A DNA stretch of 64,000 nt from Thiotrichaceae bacterium. GTDB taxonomy: Bacteria; Pseudomonadota; Gammaproteobacteria; Beggiatoales; Beggiatoaceae. This document shows positions 52,741 to 61,605 of the stretch, piece after piece (the first letter of the stretch is position 1; every line of letters begins with the position of its first letter). The stretch spans positions 1 to 64,000 of the forward strand of contig JAABRD010000004.1 of the NCBI GenBank assembly GCA_011391085.1, in the 5' to 3' direction. A model generated the notes under the pieces. That model was not told where the DNA came from. It saw only the letters and a list, made by a program, of their open reading frames with translations, and ran no database searches. A program made the translations under genes and the position numbers.

Positions 52741-54139
52741 TGCTGATTCCCGCCATGAGTAAAAAGATCAGAGAAGCATACAATAAAGTACGCAGTAACA
52801 GGGGCCAACGTTGATAGTAACGTGGTGTATTAGTGACGTATTGATAAGCCTCTAAACCGAAGAGAAGAGGAATACCGATAGCTGTCGCGATAGGGATGGA
52901 AAAATTGACGCTGGTGTGCAAGGTAAAGTCCAAAAATACCGTGTTGGTAAAGTTCATCACCTGGTCTAACGAGGACGCCCGAAATAGCATTCGTCCATAG
53001 TTGACGGCCTGAAAGAAGAGAAAAATTTGCACGATTTTGGTCAAGTTGAGAGTGGGTGGTTCTGAGGTTCGAGACGGTTTCACTCCTCTGGCGACAAACC
53101 AGAGACGGTTCAGACAGACCATGATACCTTGGTAGGTACCCCACAGAATAAAGTTCCAGGCGGCCCCATGCCAAACGCCACTGAGGAAAACGGTCAACAT
53201 GATGTTGCGTTGTGCTTTCCATTCACCGTGCCGGTTGCCACCTAACGGGAAGTACAGATAATCCCGTAACCAACTGGCGAGGCTAACGTGCCACCGGTCC
53301 CAATATTCTCTGGGGGAGGAGGCAAACATAGGGAGATTGAAATTAGTCATGAGTTCAAACCCCATGAGTTTTGCGGTGCCACGCGCTATGTCAGAGTAGC
53401 CGGAAAAGTCACCGTAAATTTGCACTGAAAACAGGTAGGTTGCTAAAATAATATCCATCGCGGTCGGTTGGGCGGTGGTCATCCCATAGACTTGATCCAC
53501 TCCTCCTGCAACTCCATCGGCAATGACAATCTTTTTAAACAGTCCCCACAGAATCAGGAAACTACCGCGACAGATCTGGTCATACGTGATAGTACGTGGT
53601 TTCTGAACTTGGGGAAGTAAGTTTGTGGCCCGTTCAATCGGACCTGCCACCAGTTGCGGAAAAAAGGAGACATAGAGGGCGAAGTCCCAAAAATTTTGGG
53701 TTGCTGGTAAATCTTTCCGATACACGTCAATGGTATAACTCATTGCCTGAAACGTGTAAAAAGAGATGCCCACTGGCAAGAGGATGTGCAAAACTGGAAG
53801 ATGGGGTTGCAGACCGAGTAGTTGTAGGAAATCGGCCATGGTGTCCACAAAGAAGCCCAGGTATTTGAAGACACCTAACAATCCCAGGTTGATGACTACC
53901 GTAACAATGAGAATGAGACGACGTTTATGGGTGTCGTTCAGGGTTTCTATCAGGAGGGCAGCCACGTAATTCAACGCAGTGGAAAACAGCAATAAACTCA
54001 AAAATCGCCAGTCCCAGTAGCCATAGAAGAAGTAACTGGCAACTAACAGCAAATAATTTTGAAAACGATGTGGTAAGACCAAATAAGGCAGGTAAACCAC
54101 TATCATGAAAATGACAAACTCAAAGGTGGCAAAATTCAC
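52706..54139 (-). CDS. MBOAT family membrane O-acyltransferase (AlgI-like)
   Basis: About 477 residues with ~11 membrane helices. Family marks: LLVASYFFYGYWDWRFL, FPQLVAGPIER, FDGYSDIA-like GDFSGYSDIARG, the FNLP...REYWDRWHVSL block, and the catalytic His in SGVWHGAAWNF. It moves acetyl groups from the cytoplasm for polysaccharide O-acetylation. The open frame continues upstream to 54415 through a MITE, but GTG 54139 is preferred: GAGGT lies 4 bases upstream, and it gives the family N-terminus NFATFEFVIF. Translationally coupled to the SGNH gene. Confidence 0.9.
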   Translation of the reverse strand: MNFATFEFVIFMIVVYLPYLVLPHRFQNYLLLVASYFFYGYWDWRFLSLLLFSTALNYVAALLIETLNDTHKRRLILIVTVVINLGLLGVFKYLGFFVDTMADFLQLLGLQPHLPVLHILLPVGISFYTFQAMSYTIDVYRKDLPATQNFWDFALYVSFFPQLVAGPIERATNLLPQVQKPRTITYDQICRGSFLILWGLFKKIVIADGVAGGVDQVYGMTTAQPTAMDIILATYLFSVQIYGDFSGYSDIARGTAKLMGFELMTNFNLPMFASSPREYWDRWHVSLASWLRDYLYFPLGGNRHGEWKAQRNIMLTVFLSGVWHGAAWNFILWGTYQGIMVCLNRLWFVARGVKPSRTSEPPTLNLTKIVQIFLFFQAVNYGRMLFRASSLDQVMNFTNTVFLDFTLHTSVNFSIPIATAIGIPLLFGLEAYQYVTNTPRYYQRWPLLLRTLLYASLIFLLMAGISNATQEFIYFAF

Positions 54140-54267
54140 AAAAACCTCAATAAGGAAGACAGGTGGTGATATTACGCAGGAGTTCAAAGCACCACTTTGC
54201 CACCTGACAAAGCGACGCTTTGGACTCCTGATGTTTAGTAAAGCTAAGTATAGAATAATAAAAATAG

Positions 54268-54427
54268 GGTAGTGATGCAATGTGGGTGATATGTTTCCCC
54301 TCTCCCCCGGCCCCTCTCCCAGAGGGAGAGGGGAGAAAACCACTGGTGCCGCCTGTCTCCCCACGCCCGTAGGGTGAGGGGCCGGGGGTGAGGGTAACTT
54401 GAATATCACCCACATTGCATCACTACC
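54268..54427. mobile_element. Family B MITE with family C-like core, 8-bp target duplication
   Basis: Ends GGTAGTGATGCAATGTGGGT and CCCACATTGCATCACTACC. The core has two GC-rich palindromes, including ACCACTGGTGCCGCCTGTCT. Exact duplication AAAAATAG at 54260-54267 and 54428-54435. It lies in the upstream region of the MBOAT gene. A family D palindrome is at 54178-54230. With the family A copies at 54501-54560 these occupy the 489-bp gap. Confidence 0.93.
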
Positions 54428-54500
54428 AAAAATAGAATAATAAAAATGGATTTGTTTGTCAAATCTTTTTTATGCAAAGTTTCCCGGAAATTAAAGCGTC

Positions 54501-54560
54501 GGTGGATTAGAGGCTTTAGCCGGGGAAAGCGTCGGTGGACTAGAGGCTTTAGCCGGTGGG
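54501..54560. repeat. Family A, two direct copies
   Basis: AGCGTCGGTGGATTAGAGGC and AGCGTCGGTGGACTAGAGGC in tandem with period ~37 bp, without an inverted partner nearby. Confidence 0.75.
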
Positions 54561-54628
54561 AATCGTCCACCAATATCTTTTGAAGACAGATTCAGGATTA
54601 TTCTGAACCCTCACAATGAAACTCATAG

Positions 54629-56446
54629 ATGAATACCACTACCAATTACTCCGACAATTTTTTATTCATTCAACCCAATCTTAAAAATTTAGTTGCTTTG
54701 ACTCACCAAGCCCGACAATTATCTGAGAAATTTCAATCTCATACAGCGACTCCAGACGATTTAAAAACGATGGGTAGCCAATTATGGGAAACGATTCAAA
54801 TAGACTTGGAAGCAACCCCCTTAACGCCGAAACGAATAGTCATTGACAGTGATAACATGGCAGTCCAAAATTTGCCTTGGGAATGTTTGTACCATCCCCA
54901 AATTGGATTTTTAGGGAGACATCCTGACTATACAGTGGCGCGTCAAATGTTAACCAAAGATACTCAAATTTTTCAAAATGTTCCAACTGTGCCTGTAGGT
55001 CCCTTAAACATTTTACTGTTCACGACTCAACCAGAGAACATACCACAACAGCCATTAGAGACCGACGTTGAACAACACGCGGTGCGCACCACTTTGGCAC
55101 CTTGGATAAAACAAGGTTGGGTACACTTATATGCACCCGATGATGGACGTTTTGCCACGCTGGTAGAATTATTGAACACTCAAGAATGGCATCTCGTATT
55201 ACTCTCCGGCCATACGTTATTCACCTCCCCTGCCACCTCACACCAGTCTCACTATCCGCTATCCGCTATCCGCTATCCACTATCCGCTATCCGCTATCCG
55301 CTATCCGCTATCCGCTATCCGCTATCCGCTATCCTCTATCCTCTATCTTCTCAAGCCTTTTTGATATTTGAAAGTGATGACGGAACGGGTGAAGCTGTCA
55401 CGATGCATCAACTGGTTGACGCATTCCAAGACAGTTTGGTACAATGTGTTGTCATTGCCGCTTGTCAATCTGGAAAATGTTTAGAACCGGGAGAAACCAA
55501 TTTATCTTTCTCACTGACTCAAGCTGGCCTTCCGCATGTGATTGGAATGCGTGAATCTCTCGTGGACCGCGCCGGTTGTGTGTTTGTGCAAGCCTTTTGT
55601 CAAGCCTTAGCCCAACAAGCACCAGTGGACTTGGCTGTGCAACAGGGACGGCGGGCCATGTTGATCTTGTTAAAGGAGAATGAAGTATGGCAAACTCATC
55701 GACATGAAACTCAAGTTGACCATAGTGTCAGACAATGGAGTGTGCCCATGTTGCTGACTCGTGACCCCACGCGCCCCCTCGTGAATTGGAATTTTACTCC
55801 AACGGCCCGTCCGCCTCGCTGTGTGGGGAAGACGGGCGACTTGTCACCTAAATTATTCATAGGTCGCCGCCGGGAATTACGCATATTGGGAGAAGCCTTG
55901 CGGTGTGGTAAGATAACCAAGTTATTGATAAGAGGGGAGGGCGGAATAGGCAAAACGGCATTGGCAGGTCAATTGGTGACGACTTTGACAGAACTGGGGT
56001 ATCGTGTGCTATTCTATCCACTCCCCAAAGGCAGTGAGTTAGAATCCTATTTATCGACATTTGCCACCGAACATTGGATAATTTGGTGGGATGGGTGGGA
56101 ACCAGGATTTGAAGGTGACGTTGACAAAGCGGTGGAATTAGAACGTATCAGCGGCTATTTAGGAAATCGTCCGCGAATGTTACTGACTTCTCGTGTATCC
56201 ATCCCACACGCCAACGATTTTTCCGAATATTGTCTGACTTGCCCTGAGTACCATGACTTTTGGCGTTATACTCGGCAACTGGGTTTGCCTCATCCAGATT
56301 TACAAATTCGTTGGATTTATGAAGTATTACATGGTAACTTTAAAGGAGTACAATTGTTACAAAGCCTGCCTACCTGCACTCAGGCCCAGGGGTTGAAAAC
56401 TCAGTTGGCTTTAGTGCGACGCTATTTGCGGGCTTATTCACAGTGA
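54629..56446 (+). CDS. CHAT protease - STAND-like NTPase with in-frame heptanucleotide tract
   Basis: 605 residues, no signal peptide. The N-terminal ~370 residues are a CHAT domain: LPWECLYHP, catalytic H195 in LLSGHT and C279 in IAACQSG. Directly after the histidine loop (residues ~208-241) is a YPLSAIR repeat encoded by 14 copies of a 7-bp DNA unit. From ~410 a P-loop NTPase starts (GRRRELRILG, GEGGIGKTALAG with K442, Walker B-like WIIWWDGWE). The chain then ends without the usual C-terminal repeat sensor. A caspase-like effector controlled by an NTPase switch is inferred. Confidence 0.85.
   Translation: MNTTTNYSDNFLFIQPNLKNLVALTHQARQLSEKFQSHTATPDDLKTMGSQLWETIQIDLEATPLTPKRIVIDSDNMAVQNLPWECLYHPQIGFLGRHPDYTVARQMLTKDTQIFQNVPTVPVGPLNILLFTTQPENIPQQPLETDVEQHAVRTTLAPWIKQGWVHLYAPDDGRFATLVELLNTQEWHLVLLSGHTLFTSPATSHQSHYPLSAIRYPLSAIRYPLSAIRYPLSAILYPLSSQAFLIFESDDGTGEAVTMHQLVDAFQDSLVQCVVIAACQSGKCLEPGETNLSFSLTQAGLPHVIGMRESLVDRAGCVFVQAFCQALAQQAPVDLAVQQGRRAMLILLKENEVWQTHRHETQVDHSVRQWSVPMLLTRDPTRPLVNWNFTPTARPPRCVGKTGDLSPKLFIGRRRELRILGEALRCGKITKLLIRGEGGIGKTALAGQLVTTLTELGYRVLFYPLPKGSELESYLSTFATEHWIIWWDGWEPGFEGDVDKAVELERISGYLGNRPRMLLTSRVSIPHANDFSEYCLTCPEYHDFWRYTRQLGLPHPDLQIRWIYEVLHGNFKGVQLLQSLPTCTQAQGLKTQLALVRRYLRAYSQ
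55252..55349. repeat. 14-copy heptanucleotide tandem repeat (CTATCCG) inside the CHAT gene
   Basis: Units 1-11 are CTATCCG except unit 4 (CTATCCA); units 12-14 are CTATCCT, CTATCCT and CTATCTT. Seven bases is not a multiple of three, so gain or loss of one unit shifts the downstream frame. All three forward frames stay open through the tract. Confidence 0.95.
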
Positions 56447-56451
56447 TTCAC

Positions 56452-56744
56452 CGGTGGAGTGGAGGCTTTAGCCGCAATGCCATTAAGTTAAGGTGGAGTG
56501 GAGGCTTTAGCCGGCCGGCAGTAGGCATCACCCCCTACTAAAATTGCGGGGCACCTACCGCCGGCCGGCTAAAGCTTCCACGCCACCGTATCTTAACTTA
56601 ATGGCATTGAGGCTTTAGCCGGCCGGCCGTAGGCATCACCCCCCACTCAAATTGCGGGGCGCCTACCGCCGGCCGGCTAAAGCCTCCACTCCAGCGGCGT
56701 GTTCCTTAACTTAGTGACATTGCGGCTTTAGCCTCTAGTCCACC
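56452..56744. repeat. Family A cluster with GGCCGGC variants
   Basis: Forward GGTGGAGTGGAGGCTTTAGC copies and inverted GGCTAAAGCCTCCACTCC copies, with repeated GGCCGGCCGTAGGCATCACC / CGCCTACCGCCGGCCGG inner stems. It fills the 394-bp gap between the CHAT gene and yicC. Confidence 0.85.
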
Positions 56745-56840
56745 CGAAGTTTAATTGGTAGGAAAATTCCATCCCAGCCAAGGGACCTGGCAAAAATTAT
56801 TTCGAAGTATTGAACTGATAACAACTGACTCAAATAAATT

Positions 56841-57722
56841 ATGATCCGCAGTATGACCGCCTTCGCTCGTATTGAGCAACAAGAACCGTGGGGACAGCTA
56901 TGTTGGGAATTGCGTTCCGTCAATCACCGCTATTTGGAAACGTCCATTCGCTTACCAGAAGATTTTCGGCGTTTGGAAGTGACGATACGAGAACGTTTAC
57001 AACAACACCTCAAACGTGGTAAAGTCGATGGTACCTTGTATTTTCAGATAAATAAAGACCATCAATTAAATTTGAAGAATGTCAATTTATCTGTGGTACA
57101 ACAATTGTGGCACGCCATGCAGGCGATAAATGGCGTGACCGGCTATACCACACCACCCACCGCATTAGAGATGTTACGTTGGCCGGGCGTGCTGGAAACC
57201 AGCATCCTCGACCTGGACCAAGTCAGTGAGGGAATCCTGCATCTCTTTGATACTGTGTTGGCACAACTGTTAACTCAACGAGAACGGGAAGGGATGCAAT
57301 TGGCCACGTTGATGGATCAACGTTGTCTGGCCATTGCTAAGGAAGTCGAATACGTTCGCAATGAATTACCTAGCATTTTACAAGCACAACGGGAACGTTT
57401 GCAACAACGTCTGGCAGAGTTGACTGAACAGATTAATACAAACAGCGAACGACTCGAACAAGAAATGGTGATTTTGGCCAATAAAATGGATGTGTCGGAA
57501 GAGTTAGAAAGGCTAGAAACGCACTTGGAGGAGATTCGGCAGATGTTAAGTCAAGCCCCAGCGACTGGCATTGGCAGACGGTTAGATTTTTTGGTACAAG
57601 AACTCCATCGTGAAGCCAACACGCTGGGGGCCAAAGCCAATCATATTAACACCACACGGCATGTTGTGGAGTTAAAGGTGTTAATTGAACAAATGCGGGA
57701 ACAGACGCAAAATATTGAATGA
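56841..57722 (+). CDS. yicC: YicC family endoribonuclease-like protein
   Basis: 293 residues. The N-terminal MIRSMTAFAR and the SVNHRYLETSIRLPEDFR block define the family. The C-terminal DUF1732 part has GRRLDFLVQELHREANTLGAKAN. YicC in E. coli is reported to be an RNase affecting the small RNA RyhB. It precedes gmk, the usual order. Typical length ~290. Confidence 0.94.
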   Translation: MIRSMTAFARIEQQEPWGQLCWELRSVNHRYLETSIRLPEDFRRLEVTIRERLQQHLKRGKVDGTLYFQINKDHQLNLKNVNLSVVQQLWHAMQAINGVTGYTTPPTALEMLRWPGVLETSILDLDQVSEGILHLFDTVLAQLLTQREREGMQLATLMDQRCLAIAKEVEYVRNELPSILQAQRERLQQRLAELTEQINTNSERLEQEMVILANKMDVSEELERLETHLEEIRQMLSQAPATGIGRRLDFLVQELHREANTLGAKANHINTTRHVVELKVLIEQMREQTQNIE

Positions 57723-57798
57723 TCGGTCTGGTGCAACCGCATCCTAGAAACTTAGTTTCTTACAACCTTCTGTAGTGATATTCATATAAACACGTATT

Positions 57799-57880
57799 CG
57801 CTGGAGCGCAATAAGAATTATTGCACGGGGCGCCCGCGTAGCGGCGCGAAGTAGCGCAATAATTCTTATTGCGCTCCAGA
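57799..57880. repeat. Family H palindrome with interrupted centre
   Basis: Same arms as the perfect copy at 16328-16379, but the centre is replaced by GCACGGGGCGCCCGCGTAGC and a further stretch to AGTAGC. The inserted centre resembles the TTCGCCGCGTAGCGG sequence seen in the family A block near 1940. Family F hairpins lie at 57747 and 58110. Confidence 0.8.
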
Positions 57881-57904
57881 TGGAATTGTACAAGTTTGGG
57901 GGAA

Positions 57905-58085
57905 TAAGTAGTGAAGCAGAAATTTTCTGGTATAATGACGCCCTTACCCTCACCCCCGGCCCCTCTTCCTACGGGCGTGGGGAGAAAACCACTGGTGTTG
58001 CCTGTCTCCCCACGCCCTCTGGGAGAGGGGCCGGGGGGTGAGGGCGACGATTGAAAATACCGTAAAATTTCTGCTTCGGTACTTA
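57905..58085. repeat. Family C element with enlarged core
   Basis: Outer arms TAAGTAGTGAAGCAGAAATT and AATTTCTGCTTCGGTACTTA. The core has CCCTCACCCCCGGCCCCTC, GGGCGTGGGGAGAAAACCAC and GGGAGAGGGGCCGGGGG. It is related to the 38103-38234 copy but ~50 bp longer, with the ACCACTGG centre seen in the kinase-gene copy. Confidence 0.86.
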
Positions 58086-58118
58086 TCATTATAGAGGCAA
58101 TTGCATCCTAGAAATTAA

Positions 58119-59608
<1,490 letters not shown>

Positions 59609-59691
59609 TAACATAAGGTCAGGAATCCAAAGCGTAGTTTTGTGCGTGACAAAGCTACGCTTTGGACTCATGGCTTTGAGAAAGTAGCATG

Positions 59692-59721
59692 TAGGGTGGA
59701 TTAAGCGAAGCGTATCCACCA
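59692..59721. repeat. Family G half-copy
   Basis: GTAGGGTGGATTAAGCGAAG and following TATCCACC, without the inverted partner. A family D palindrome lies just before it (59623-59670). Confidence 0.75.
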
Positions 59722-59737
59722 AAAAGCTACGCAAGTT

Positions 59738-60343
59738 TCAAGTCTCCAACATTCTCAGATGGTCTTGCGCCTGCATATCCCCCTGTTTAGCGGCCTTCCG
59801 AAACCAGCGTTTCGCTTGAGTCAGATTTTGTTTGACTCCCTCCCCTTTAGCATACATCAAACCGAGAGTTTTTTGCGCCTCCGTATCTCCTTGCTGGGCC
59901 GCGATTTTTACCCAACTTAAAGCCTTCGTCAACAGGGTCGAGGAACGCTGACTGTTAGCCACGGTCTTCACTGGTGAGATAATCATGTAACCTTTTCTAA
60001 CTTCTAGTCCATTGATGTCAACCTGGGAAAACTCCGCAGGGTTATTCTGTTCCGCTAGAAATTGTTGCAATGCTTTAATAAAGAGGTTATCGACATCCAG
60101 TAAAATGACGGCGCCCAGTTGATTCATTTCCTGACGAGAGAGGACCGCTTGAATGGTATTCACCACATATCTTAACGCTTCCATGTCTTCTTCTGGCAAA
60201 CTTTCGGAACATAAGATCGCATCCCAGTGGTATGGTGAACGTTCTTTTTCCAGTAGTGCGAATAATTTACAAGGTCCTCTTTCCTGGGCGATAGTTTGGG
60301 CCACGGTATGAAATTTTTCCAACCAATTGTTCATTGCTTCCAT
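59738..60343 (-). CDS. Sel1-repeat protein paired with HEPN gene
   Basis: 201 residues. The N-terminal ~120 residues (LEKFHTVAQTI, KLFALLEKER, HWDAILCSESL) match an uncharacterised small-protein family that I recall as a frequent neighbour of HEPN genes. The C-terminus has two Sel1 repeats (EAQKTLGLMYAKGEGVKQN and AKRWFRKAAKQGDMQAQ). It starts 3 bases after the HEPN gene stop. Possibly a partner or regulator of that protein; function unknown. Confidence 0.72.
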   Translation of the reverse strand: MEAMNNWLEKFHTVAQTIAQERGPCKLFALLEKERSPYHWDAILCSESLPEEDMEALRYVVNTIQAVLSRQEMNQLGAVILLDVDNLFIKALQQFLAEQNNPAEFSQVDINGLEVRKGYMIISPVKTVANSQRSSTLLTKALSWVKIAAQQGDTEAQKTLGLMYAKGEGVKQNLTQAKRWFRKAAKQGDMQAQDHLRMLET

Positions 60344-60346
60344 AAT

Positions 60347-60853
60347 CTATTTTAAGATTTTTAGTAAAGTTTCGGTTGCAGTAAACATGTCAAGTACCGT
60401 TTGCTGGGTATGTAACCCTAATGGTTCATAGCGATTTTCAGGATTCCATCTTTCGACCACCGACCATTCGAGAAGAAATTGACTTTTGATTTTCTCTTTG
60501 ACTCCAGAAAAGAGGAGTAACGTATTGAGGTCATGAGTCTTCAAAAATCGTGCATTCTGAAAATACAGTTCATAGTATTTACAGAAATCGCTTTTATCGA
60601 GTTCGTATAATTTCCGAAAACGCCGGCTTGTTAACGATTTTCCGGTCATATCACAAACCATCTGAAGAAATTCTTTATTCGTATCAGGAAAATTCGGCCA
60701 TCTTAACGTTTTGCAGATTCGGGCTTTCAATGCTAACTCAATGGCATAGCCGCATAAATAAGCAGCCGCATCATATCGTTGGCCTGCAAATAGGATTTGT
60801 GAATCGGTTAATCGGGCAACTGCCAATGTTCGAAGTTCAGTTCTAGTAATCAT
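60347..60853 (-). CDS. HEPN domain protein (second)
   Basis: 168 residues, helical. ARLTDSQILFAGQRYDAAAYLCGYAIELALKARI is a HEPN first helix pair, and KTHDLNTLLLFSGV is the typical 'HDL..L' block. No clear Rx4-6H RNase motif is visible, so a nucleotide- or RNA-binding partner role is as likely as a toxin. Operon with the Sel1 gene. Confidence 0.75.
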   Translation of the reverse strand: MITRTELRTLAVARLTDSQILFAGQRYDAAAYLCGYAIELALKARICKTLRWPNFPDTNKEFLQMVCDMTGKSLTSRRFRKLYELDKSDFCKYYELYFQNARFLKTHDLNTLLLFSGVKEKIKSQFLLEWSVVERWNPENRYEPLGLHTQQTVLDMFTATETLLKILK

Positions 60854-60885
60854 AACATGATTTTAGCGAAGTTCCTCTCTAGCAT

Positions 60886-60958
60886 GTAGGGTGGATTAAG
60901 CGAAGCGTATCCACCGAAAAGCCCGTTAGGTGGATACGCTTCGCTTAATCCACCCTAC
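60886..60958. repeat. Family G palindrome, full copy
   Basis: GTAGGGTGGATTAAGCGAAG and its inverted copy around a CGAAAAGCCCGTTAG loop. It lies between the HEPN gene promoter and the 3' end of the regulator gene. Confidence 0.85.
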
Positions 60959-60977
60959 GGATAATTTTGGGTGGACA

Positions 60978-61361
60978 CTATCCCTTTTTCATCAACTCAA
61001 TAATCTCCTTCAAATAACCAATCTCCTTCTTTTGCTGTTCAACCAGCAACCGCGCCTTTTCCAGTTCATGTTCAAGAGTGGCGGACGCACCTGAAAAATT
61101 GAATGACTGGCTATCATTGGAAGTATGAGAATGATGAATAGAAAGTTTAAAAATGAGTCCCCGATCCAAGCTAAATAAATCTGCTATTTCTACCTCCAAC
61201 AACTTCGCAATCTGTTCCAATCTGGACAACTGAACATCTGTTTCACCACGTTCAATTCTCTCATAAGCCTTTTTTGACAGGTTTAATAACTCTGCCATCG
61301 TCTCTTGGTTCCAGCCTTTTAAGTCTCTTAGGATACGAAGGTTTTGATGGAGTTTGTTCAT
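60978..61361 (-). CDS. XRE-family transcriptional regulator
   Basis: 127 residues from ATG 61361, chosen because NKLHQNLRILRDLKGWNQ is the usual start of the HTH; an upstream ATG at 61406 adds 15 residues. HTH: NQETMAELLNLSKKAYERIERGETDVQLSRLEQIAKLL. The C-terminal ~35 residues are a coiled coil (LEHELEKARLLVEQQKKEIG) likely to dimerise. It is divergent from the LamG-WSC gene; the 245-bp gap between them holds an AT-rich region with no clear dyad. Confidence 0.88.
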   Translation of the reverse strand: MNKLHQNLRILRDLKGWNQETMAELLNLSKKAYERIERGETDVQLSRLEQIAKLLEVEIADLFSLDRGLIFKLSIHHSHTSNDSQSFNFSGASATLEHELEKARLLVEQQKKEIGYLKEIIELMKKG

Positions 61362-61605
61362 AACATGAGAGTCTATTCTGAGGTAACTTGCGGCAGATTT
61401 TACCATTATGTAAAATAATTTGTCAACTTTTATCGCCCGCCGTTTAACGGGGACTTATACCCCGTGTGACGACCACAAAAGGGTAGTGTGAGGGAGTAGA
61501 AAAATTAGGGGATTGGTCTTATTATAAAGAGGTGGAAAGATTTTGTCAAAAAGTTTTCCCAAGGCAATGTTCTAAAATGTTGTTCAATACAAGAGGTATT
61601 TTATT

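Noticed and set aside
54147..54413. 88-codon minus-strand frame 'LTPGPSPYGRG...'
   Set aside because: Translation of the MITE core; the same peptide motif appears from unrelated copies.
55252..55349. Tandem repeat as a CRISPR or integration site
   Set aside because: Seven-base units without spacers, inside a reading frame; a microsatellite explains it.
57760..58089. 109-codon minus-strand frame upstream of gmk
   Set aside because: Covers family H and C repeats only.
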